Position numbers and translations under genes: made by a program. From Anaeromyxobacter oryzae (GTDB lineage: Bacteria; Myxococcota; Myxococcia; Myxococcales; Anaeromyxobacteraceae): a stretch of DNA of 64,000 nucleotides. Within the stretch, counting starts at the first letter, position 1; every line of letters starts with the position of its first letter. This document shows positions 58,002 to 64,000 of this stretch, piece by piece. The stretch spans positions 4,088,481 to 4,152,480 of the forward strand of contig NZ_AP025591.1 in NCBI RefSeq assembly GCF_023169945.1, given 5' to 3'. The notes below the pieces were generated by a model, which did no database searches, was not told the DNA's origin, and saw nothing but the letters and a program-made list of their open reading frames with translations.

Positions 58002-59131
58002 CAGAAGGCCCCTCCGAACCCTACGTGCCACGACTGGAAGGCGCCGAAGTCCGTGGGCTGCCAGTACTCCCACGACGCCTTGATGTAGACCGCCTGGGCG
58101 GGCGTGATCATCAGGCCGCCGGTGTACCGGACGATCCGGCTGTCCGTCGAGAGCTGAGCGCTCGAGCCCGGCAGCGGCATGCCGTTCCGGCGCAGCTCGT
58201 CGTACCGGTAGACGACGTTCAGGTGGCCGCCGAGCGGGTGCTCGAGCTCGGCGTACCAGCCCTGCTTGTCGAACCAGTCGTCGATCATGTCGTAGCGGTA
58301 GGTCGCGTTCGGATCGAGGTCGGTCCGCCGCGTCGCGTACTCGCCCCGCATCGTGAACGGGCCGAGCTTCATCGTCGCGTCGGCGCCCCACATCACGTAG
58401 GCGAGCTTCGCGGCCTTGTCGTACCGGCCGGCGGTGAAGGAGCCGCCGAGGGAGATGTCGCCGATGAAGCTGTCGCCATCCGAGGCGTAGGTGACCGCCA
58501 TGCGGCCGCCGCCGGCGGGCTCGTTGTTGTTGTCGGTGTAGGGCGACGCGCGCATCGCCATCCAGTCGAGGTCGTTCGAGCCCTTGAGGCCGGCGACGGC
58601 GTACGCGCCGTACCAGACCTGGAGCTTCGAGCCGAGCCAGGCGACGCCGTAGAGGAGGGCGCCCGTGTCCGTGTACGGCTGCGGGATCACGCCGAGGTTC
58701 ATCGCCGTCCGCTCGCCATACGCCATGCGGCCCATGTCGTAGATGAGCGGCGCGGACGCGGTGCGGTGGCCCGACGGATCCACGCGCTGCGCGTACTCGC
58801 CGAACGGCACCGGGATCCGGCCGAACTGGACGTTGAACCAGGACTTCGGCTGCCAGTCGAGGTAAGCGTGCTCGAGCTCGAAGCCGTGGCAGGTCGCGCA
58901 GGCCTTGGCGGAGAACGAGAGATCGTCGTGGATGTCGACGCCGACCTTGAGCGAGGCCTCCGGGCCGATGCCGTCGGGGGCGCGCGTGCGGGCGGTCTGG
59001 TCCGGGATGCCCCAGTAGTCCACGTACACGGAGCCTGAAACCTGGACGTTGCTGTCCTTCGCACGCGCCGCCGGCGCCGCGGCGACGGCCAGCAGCGCGG
59101 CGACGGCGAGGCGGATGCGGATCTCAGTCAT
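58001..59131 (-). CDS. Outer-membrane porin with an internal CXXCH heme motif
   Basis: Exported beta-barrel protein of 376 residues. A signal peptide (1-24, cut after ARA), then alternating hydrophobic strands. LEHAYLDWQPKSWFNVQFG and GRIPVPFGEY match the phosphate-selective porin (OprO/P-like) pattern, and it ends in the aromatic C-terminal strand FGGAF expected for BAM-dependent barrels. Uniquely, ACATCHGFE at about 79-87 is a c-heme attachment site in the loop before that strand. Its single-gene combination of barrel and heme is unlike MtrB, which lacks a bound heme. Start ATG at 59131, inside the end of the upstream gene. Confidence 0.82.
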   Translation of the reverse strand: MTEIRIRLAVAALLAVAAAPAARAKDSNVQVSGSVYVDYWGIPDQTARTRAPDGIGPEASLKVGVDIHDDLSFSAKACATCHGFELEHAYLDWQPKSWFNVQFGRIPVPFGEYAQRVDPSGHRTASAPLIYDMGRMAYGERTAMNLGVIPQPYTDTGALLYGVAWLGSKLQVWYGAYAVAGLKGSNDLDWMAMRASPYTDNNNEPAGGGRMAVTYASDGDSFIGDISLGGSFTAGRYDKAAKLAYVMWGADATMKLGPFTMRGEYATRRTDLDPNATYRYDMIDDWFDKQGWYAELEHPLGGHLNVVYRYDELRRNGMPLPGSSAQLSTDSRIVRYTGGLMITPAQAVYIKASWEYWQPTDFGAFQSWHVGFGGAF

Positions 59132-59633
59132 TCGGCGCTCCGTTGGCGATCCACGCTTCGATCGCGGCGATGTCGGCCTCGTCGAGGGCCGCCTCGCCGA
59201 TGGGCATCACGGTCGCGATCCCGCCCGCGCTGCCGGCGGTCCCGCGGAGCTTCATCACGAGGTAGCTCCGCTCCGGCGCGAACGGCTCCACGAGCTGGGT
59301 TCCGGAGGCTTGCTGCGACGGGACGCCGACGAGGGCGCTCCACGCGAGATCCGCGTCGAGGGTCGGCTCGGCCGGCGGCGGGCTCCCGGAGTGGCAGGCG
59401 GACGTGGCGCAGCGCGGGACGAGGATGTCCTGGGCGATCGACGAGAAGGACTTCGCCTGCGCCGTGCCGGCGTCGTTCAGCGCGCCGACCTTGCGCTGCG
59501 GCTCGCACGCGGCGATCGACAGCGCGGCGACCGCCGCGAGCAGCGCGACCGCAACGGGTGTCGCGCGCTGGGCCGCGACCGCACGTTTGCCGTTCAGTGA
59601 ATGACCGGACGGCATGGTGCCGCCGATGCGCAT
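59124..59633 (-). CDS. Cytochrome-like lipoprotein with CX4CH motif
   Basis: Lipoprotein of 169 residues and first gene of the operon. A long basic N-region precedes the hydrophobic segment and lipobox LSIAAC (Cys about 43). RCATSACHSG is a CX4CH site in the context FSSIAQDILVPRCATSACH, which resembles the planctomycete-type cytochrome c domain, where a longer spacing is common. LDEADIAAIEAWIANGAP is the closing helix of that family. ATG at 59633 is chosen because GGGAGGT lies 7 nt before it; ATG at 59615 is less well supported. Confidence 0.78.
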   Translation of the reverse strand: MRIGGTMPSGHSLNGKRAVAAQRATPVAVALLAAVAALSIAACEPQRKVGALNDAGTAQAKSFSSIAQDILVPRCATSACHSGSPPPAEPTLDADLAWSALVGVPSQQASGTQLVEPFAPERSYLVMKLRGTAGSAGGIATVMPIGEAALDEADIAAIEAWIANGAPND

Positions 59634-59934
59634 GGCCCCGACCTCCCACGCCCCGACGCGGTTCGGCTGTTCGCGGCGTGGCGTTCTGCGCATCGTAGGC
59701 GGTAATCCCGTGTGGGTGTCAATTCTGTCAATGTGCCGTGGGATGGGGGATTTCCCCCACCCGGACCCATGGGTCAGGTTGCCGCACAGGTGCCACGTTC
59801 GCGGGGCGACCTCCGAGTACCTGTTCCCGGCCGGGTCGTGGCAAGCTGCGGACCGTCGCGCGCGTCGATCTGCCCGCGCTGCGCCTCCCGGGCGCGGCGG
59901 CGACGCAGACCGGGGGTGCGCGCAGGAGGGTTCG
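59634..59934. other. Divergent control region of the two cytochrome operons
   Basis: 301 bp between divergent genes, noticeably richer in A and T at 59700-59760. On the minus strand two TTGACA hexamers occur 9 bp apart (59731-59726 and 59722-59717), the second with TACGAT 19 nt further on. GGGGG-ATTT-CCCCC (59745-59758) is a perfect palindrome just upstream. No CDS is credible here. Confidence 0.55.
59717..59758 (-). promoter_or_regulatory. Candidate promoter of the heme-porin operon
   Basis: Tandem TTGACA boxes with the GGGGG-ATTT-CCCCC palindrome immediately upstream. The -10 match is imperfect, so the palindrome may bind an activator. Confidence 0.4.
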
Positions 59935-62568
59935 ATGCGCTTCGGTTCCACTCCGCGTCTCGCTGCCGGGCTGTGCCTCGCGGCCGCTCTCGCCTGCAAG
60001 CAGGAACCGCCGCGCATCGGCGGGGCCGCCGGGACCGCGCCGCCGCCCGTGGGCTACGGCGTGACGATCACCGGCGCCTCCCTGAACGGCAGCGGCGCGG
60101 AGCCTCGCCAGGTCTTCGTGAACTTCTCCCTGTCGAAGGACGGGAGCCCGATCACCGGTGCGGCGGCGCAGCTCCAGCCGAGCTGGACGATCGCGGTGCT
60201 CGACGTGGAGCCGGTGACCGGCGTCCCCGCCTGGAAGAACCTGCTCTTCACCGGCGCGCAGACGATCGCGACGCTCCCCGTCGCGGGCCCCGGGTCGGAC
60301 GCAACCTGCACGGATCCCCTCGCGCCGTGCCCCGGCGTGCTCACGAACGTGCAGCAGCCCGGGGTGGACGCGGGCGGGCAGCTCATGGACCACGGCGACG
60401 GCACGTTCACCTACGTGTTCGGAAAGACCGTCGCGCCCATCGACCCCGGGACCACCGTCCGCCTCGGCGTTTTCCTCGCGGGCGTCCCGGGCACCTCCCT
60501 CACGAGCGCGACGTTCGATTTCCGGCCGGACGGCGGACCGATCCAGTCGCGCGAGCTCGTGCTCGCGAAGAACTGCAACCAGTGCCACGGGGCGGTGAAG
60601 GGGCACGGCGGCGTCCGCGTCGGCCCGGACCTCTGCGTCACCTGCCACACCTTCCAGCACGCCGACCCGGACACCATGGACCCGGCGGCGATGGCCGGCG
60701 CCGGCGCGACGAAGGCCACGAACCCGAACCCGCTCGAGTTCGGGCGCCTCGTCCACCGCATCCACCGCGGGCGGAACCTCCCGACCCTCTTTCTCGCGAG
60801 CAGGTCCGGCCCCGCGGTGCCCCTCGACCCGCCGCCCACCGCGATCGCGGCGCCGTTCGCGACCAACCGCAACGTGGCGGCGACGACGGTCACGCCGCTG
60901 CCCGAGTTCTCGGTCGTCGGCGAGCAGGGCAAGAAGCGCACCTTCGGGCACGTCACGGTCCGCGCCGACAACGCGCAGCCGGCGCGCACGGTCCTGCTCG
61001 GCGTCGCCTTCCCGCGCGATTACCGGAGCTGCGAGGCGTGCCACGCCGGGGCGAGGCAGGAGTCTGCGGTGAGGACGGAGATCTCGCGGCGGAGCTGCCA
61101 GGGCTGCCACCCCGACGTCTGGTTCGGGACCGACGCCCCGGACGCCACGCACCTCGCCCACCCGGGCGGCCCGCAGGCGACGGACGCGGACTGCGGCAAG
61201 TGCCATCTCGCCAGCGGCGCCACGCCGTACGTGCCCATCGACACCGCGCACGCCGTCCCGCAGACGACGTCGAAGCTCGACATCCCGGTCCTCGAGATCG
61301 TCTCGGTGAAGAGCGTCATGATCGACGGCAGCGTGGTCGACGGGCTCCGCCCCGGGGGGCAGCCGCGGGTCCGGTTCAAGGTGACCGACCGCGCCGGCGC
61401 CGTGTCGCCGCTCAACGCGCCGGTCCCGGCATCCGACGCGAACCACCCGATCCCGCGCGCGATCACGTCGCTCACGATCACCGTGGCCGGCCCGAGCACC
61501 GACTACCTGCTGGCCTACTCCGGGACTCCGCCCGCGGCGTTCTCGCCGGTGTCCGAGTCCCTCTGCCGGACCGGCGGGCCGACTGCGTGCATCCCGGTCG
61601 CCCTCGCCGCGGACGCCGGCGGCGTGTTCGAGTACACCTTCACCAACGACGTCCCGCCGACGGCGAGTGGCACCTGGGCCGTCGCCATGGAGGCGCGGCG
61701 CTCCGCGGCGCCCCAGCAGTACAACGCCGCGAAGGCGGCGACCGCCACGACGGACGCCGTCCCCTCGTCGCTCACGATGCCGCTCGTGTGGCCGTACACC
61801 GGCGAGACCATCAGCGAGTTCGCGGACAACCCGATCGCCTACTTCGACCTGGCCGGCGGCACGCCCGAGCCGCGCCGGATGGTCATCGCGCAGGAGGGCT
61901 GCGACGCCTGCCACCAGCGGCTCGTGTTCCACGGCGGCAGGCACCAGGTGCAGTACTGCGTGATGTGCCACACGGCCGACCGCACCGACTGGAACCGCCG
62001 GCCGAAGGACCCCGCCACCGGCAACGTGAACCTCTCGACGGTCTTCACGTGGACGCCGCCGTTCAACTCCACGTCCTACGGCACCAACGACAACGTCGAG
62101 GAGCGGACCTACCACTTCAAGGTCTACATGCACCGGGTCCACACCGGCGGGCGCTCCGGCCCGGCGGAGCTCTCGGCGCTCGCGCCCTTCCTCGCGTACA
62201 CCGGCAACGGCTCCACCGGCGCCAAGTTCCGCGACGAGGTGCTCTACCCCGGGAACCTCGCGGACTGCACCCGGTGCCACGCGCCGGGCACGTACCGCGT
62301 CGAGGCGGTCCCGGCGACCGCGCAGCCCACCGTCTCGAACGAGACCGCGTCGATCCTGCACGCCGCGACCCTCGTCCACACCGACGCCGAGCCGAGGACC
62401 CCGCCGGTCCAGGCGGCCTGCCTCGGCTGCCACGGCACGGAGTTCGCCCGGTTCCACGCGGCGCAGTACACGTCCGCGGGCAAGGAGCAGTGCGCCTCCT
62501 GCCACGGGAAGAGCGGCGCCCAGGCCGTGGGGAAGGTGCACGGCGTCTGGGATCCGACCGCACCGTGA
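59935..62568 (+). CDS. OmcA/MtrC-family decaheme lipoprotein cytochrome
   Basis: Outer-surface multiheme cytochrome of 877 residues. The lipobox is AAALAC (Cys about 20). An N-terminal beta domain (30-210, GVTITGASLNGSGAEPRQVF) is followed by ten CXXCH motifs: CNQCH, CVTCH, CEACH, CQGCH, CGKCH, CDACH, CVMCH, CTRCH, CLGCH and CASCH. They are split into two pentaheme groups by a second beta domain (about 455-620), as in MtrC and OmcA. It would pass electrons to minerals or other external acceptors. ATG at 59935 has AGGAGGG upstream. No mtrA homologue lies next to it. Confidence 0.9.
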   Translation: MRFGSTPRLAAGLCLAAALACKQEPPRIGGAAGTAPPPVGYGVTITGASLNGSGAEPRQVFVNFSLSKDGSPITGAAAQLQPSWTIAVLDVEPVTGVPAWKNLLFTGAQTIATLPVAGPGSDATCTDPLAPCPGVLTNVQQPGVDAGGQLMDHGDGTFTYVFGKTVAPIDPGTTVRLGVFLAGVPGTSLTSATFDFRPDGGPIQSRELVLAKNCNQCHGAVKGHGGVRVGPDLCVTCHTFQHADPDTMDPAAMAGAGATKATNPNPLEFGRLVHRIHRGRNLPTLFLASRSGPAVPLDPPPTAIAAPFATNRNVAATTVTPLPEFSVVGEQGKKRTFGHVTVRADNAQPARTVLLGVAFPRDYRSCEACHAGARQESAVRTEISRRSCQGCHPDVWFGTDAPDATHLAHPGGPQATDADCGKCHLASGATPYVPIDTAHAVPQTTSKLDIPVLEIVSVKSVMIDGSVVDGLRPGGQPRVRFKVTDRAGAVSPLNAPVPASDANHPIPRAITSLTITVAGPSTDYLLAYSGTPPAAFSPVSESLCRTGGPTACIPVALAADAGGVFEYTFTNDVPPTASGTWAVAMEARRSAAPQQYNAAKAATATTDAVPSSLTMPLVWPYTGETISEFADNPIAYFDLAGGTPEPRRMVIAQEGCDACHQRLVFHGGRHQVQYCVMCHTADRTDWNRRPKDPATGNVNLSTVFTWTPPFNSTSYGTNDNVEERTYHFKVYMHRVHTGGRSGPAELSALAPFLAYTGNGSTGAKFRDEVLYPGNLADCTRCHAPGTYRVEAVPATAQPTVSNETASILHAATLVHTDAEPRTPPVQAACLGCHGTEFARFHAAQYTSAGKEQCASCHGKSGAQAVGKVHGVWDPTAP

Positions 62569-62574
62569 CGCGCA

Positions 62575-62610
62575 CCGTTTCCGTTTCCGTTTCCGTTTCC
62601 GTTTCCGTTC
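62575..62610 (+). repeat. Hexanucleotide repeat (CCGTTT)6
   Basis: Five exact CCGTTT units and one CCGTTC follow the decaheme gene. Such a tract can change length by slippage. Confidence 0.95.
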
Positions 62611-62643
62611 ACCGTCTCCGCTCGACGTGACCCGAATCCCGTG

Positions 62644-62686
62644 TCCCGTGTCCCGTCCCCGACGGGAACGGGACAGGGACACGGGA
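62644..62686. terminator. Long imperfect hairpin between converging cytochrome genes
   Basis: TCCCGTGTCCC-GTCCC (62644-62659) pairs with 62670-62686 with one bulged base. It sits between the converging decaheme and NrfA-like genes and could terminate both. The rest of the 178-bp gap has only short CCCGT and CCGCAA repeats. Confidence 0.55.
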
Positions 62687-62746
62687 GGCGGGAGGCGGCA
62701 GCGGGCGCGGTGACGGCAACGGGCACCGCAACCGCAACCGCCGCGC

Positions 62747-64000
62747 CTACCTCCTCGGCTGCGCGCCCGGGGCGGGCTGCGGCTCGGGGTGGAGCGGCTG
62801 CGCGGGCGCGCCGGGCGCGGCCGGCGCGGTCGACTGGTTGGGTCCGGGCGCCGCGGTCGGCACGGACACCACCGCGACGGTCGGCTTGAAGCTCGGGTCC
62901 CGGATCGCGAGCTGGCCCTGGCGCGAGTAGTCGATGGACTGCGCGAGGATCCGGAGGGCCTCCTGCGGCGCGTGGAAGCCGGTCGAGTTCTCCGCCTCGA
63001 CGAAGTCCAGGTAGAACTGGGCTCGGCGCTGGAGGTAGCGCGGCGTGACGAGCTGCTCGTCGGTCTTCCCTCCGGCCTTCGCCTTCTCGAGATCGGAGAT
63101 GAGGAGCATGAGCGAGTCCATCGCCGTGTTCCGCAGGGCGAAGAAGCGGTCCTGCTCCCGCTCGACCCGCGCCTTGAGCTCGTCCGGCTTCACGTCGGCG
63201 TGGCACCTCGTGCAGGACGCCTGGATCTTGAGGAGCGGGCTGTTCACCTGGTGATCGGTGATCTTCTGCCCCTTGTACGTGATCTCCGGCATGTGGCAGT
63301 CGACGCAGGTGACGCCCGAGCGGCCGTGGATCCCCTGGTTCCACATCTCGAACTCGGGGTGCTGGGCCTTCAGCACCGGCGCGCCGGTGATCTTGTGGAC
63401 CCAGTCCTTGAACGCGATCCGGTCGTAGTAGTCCTGGATCTGGTCGACCTGGATCCCGTTCGCCCAGGGATACGTGAGCTGCTTGTCGCTGCCCTTGAAG
63501 TAGTACTCGACGTGGCACTGCCCGCAGACGAACGCGCGCATCTCCTTCTGCGACGCCTGCTTGTTCACGTCGTAGTCCTTCACGCCCTGCGACTCCTTCC
63601 AGGCGCGGATGCCCTCCATGAAGCCGGGCTTGGTGACGCGGAGCTGCATCGTCGCGGGATCGTGGCAGTCGATGCACGCGACCGGGTGCGAGACGAGCTT
63701 CCGCGCGTCCATGTACGCCATCGCGTTCATCTTGTGGAACCCGGCCACCGGGTCGCCGTCGCCGAGCTTCCGGTACGGGATGACCGTCGACGCGTGGCAC
63801 TGCATGCAGGACCCGGGCTGCTTCACCACGGCCTGCCGCTTCGTGAAGGTCTGGTCCTCGAGCATGTACGCGTGCCCGCGCTCCTCGCGGAAGTCCACGC
63901 TGAACGCGTAGCCGGCCCACATCGTCTTGAGCCGCGGATCCTCCTCGATCTTCTCCTGCGAGACGACCGACCGGGGGTCGGCCTCGTCCGGCGTGCGCGG
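62747..64000 (-). CDS. nrfA: NrfA-type cytochrome c nitrite reductase, CXXCH variant (N-terminus beyond window)
   Basis: Partial periplasmic multiheme enzyme; 417 residues plus stop are visible and the start lies outside the window. Five heme motifs: CMQCH, CIDCH, CGQCH, CVDCH and CTRCH. The first (GSCMQCHASTV) is at the position of the active-site CXXCK heme of typical NrfA, here with His instead of Lys, a known variant. CGQCHVEYYF, GIHGRSGVTCVDCHMP and the catalytic His/Tyr/Lys environment fit nitrite reduction to ammonium. A Pro/Ala-rich tail (about 385-417) ends the protein. Confidence 0.88.
   Translation of the reverse strand, partial: PRTPDEADPRSVVSQEKIEEDPRLKTMWAGYAFSVDFREERGHAYMLEDQTFTKRQAVVKQPGSCMQCHASTVIPYRKLGDGDPVAGFHKMNAMAYMDARKLVSHPVACIDCHDPATMQLRVTKPGFMEGIRAWKESQGVKDYDVNKQASQKEMRAFVCGQCHVEYYFKGSDKQLTYPWANGIQVDQIQDYYDRIAFKDWVHKITGAPVLKAQHPEFEMWNQGIHGRSGVTCVDCHMPEITYKGQKITDHQVNSPLLKIQASCTRCHADVKPDELKARVEREQDRFFALRNTAMDSLMLLISDLEKAKAGGKTDEQLVTPRYLQRRAQFYLDFVEAENSTGFHAPQEALRILAQSIDYSRQGQLAIRDPSFKPTVAVVSVPTAAPGPNQSTAPAAPGAPAQPLHPEPQPAPGAQPRR

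Noticed and set aside
59750..59934. Riboswitch in the decaheme leader (a GCACAGG is visible)
   Set aside because: Only that short match is present; the receptor helix and the second conserved core are missing.

Overview
This window looks like chromosome from a GC-rich (roughly 70% or more) deltaproteobacterial-type bacterium, most like Anaeromyxobacter or another Myxococcota. That assignment is an inference from several things: the base composition, the density of multiheme c-type cytochromes (an OmcA/MtrC-like decaheme, an octaheme and an NrfA), eukaryotic-like Ser/Thr kinase and PP2C genes, and TPR-rich signalling proteins. I see no phage, integron, insertion sequence or CRISPR array. The window cuts a Na+/K+:H+ antiporter at its left edge and an nrfA-type gene at its right edge.

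Layout. 1-4.2 kb: antiporter fragment, a radical SAM/SPASM gene divergent from an XRE-cupin regulator, and an MshEN-receiver-TPR hybrid. 4.2-18.4 kb: a nitrogen-transport island with three Amt-type ammonium transporters, a large APC permease, an AlgB/NtrC-like regulator divergent from a KinB-like sensor kinase, and a Ser/Thr kinase co-transcribed with the third amt and divergent from a PP2C phosphatase. Good GG-N10-GC sigma-54 promoters precede amt1, amt2 and the APC permease, yet the local AAA+ regulator lacks its GAFTGA loop. 18.4-22.6 kb: two small genes, then a tightly overlapping operon of glycosyltransferase, nucleotidyltransferase, methyltransferase and an apparently permuted glycoside hydrolase. 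22.7-26.1 kb: a protein with a histone-like tail, an OmpA-family protein and three tandem membrane paralogues. 26.1-32.2 kb: the DUF4129-DUF4350-MoxR-DUF58-SpoIIM-RDD operon. 32.3-44.8 kb: NfeD and an SPFH protein, DUF4142, a MerR-TPR fusion, the divergent Ku/LigD end-joining pair, MscS, tRNA-Ala(CGC), a 760-residue TPR protein and a lipoprotein. 44.8-53.1 kb: heme O synthase (ctaB) with an ABC exporter and DUF420, a FYDLN zinc-ribbon protein, ttcA, a zinc-ribbon/AgmX-like protein, deoC and deoB.

53.2-64 kb is a respiratory and extracellular-electron-transfer region. A probable minus-strand operon encodes a CX4CH cytochrome lipoprotein, an outer-membrane porin that itself carries a CXXCH heme motif, a monoheme cytochrome, and then a SpoIIE phosphatase/HATPase/STAS partner-switching module. 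Around it lie an octaheme HAO-family cytochrome, the divergent decaheme lipoprotein and the NrfA-like nitrite reductase. Together they suggest a regulated electron conduit across the outer membrane.

Non-coding structure includes several strong bidirectional hairpin terminators, three sigma-70-type promoters with TTGAC(A/C) -35 boxes, a 99-bp duplication at 39.4-39.7 kb whose hairpin core recurs inverted between deoC and deoB, a 42-bp tandem repeat at 44.0 kb, and hexanucleotide repeats. One hexanucleotide tract appears to have become the coding sequence for the N-terminus of the ABC permease. The most unusual items are the heme-bearing porin and its linked signalling module, the sigma-54-type regulator without GAFTGA beside three sigma-54 promoters, and the Ser/Thr kinase-amt operon.
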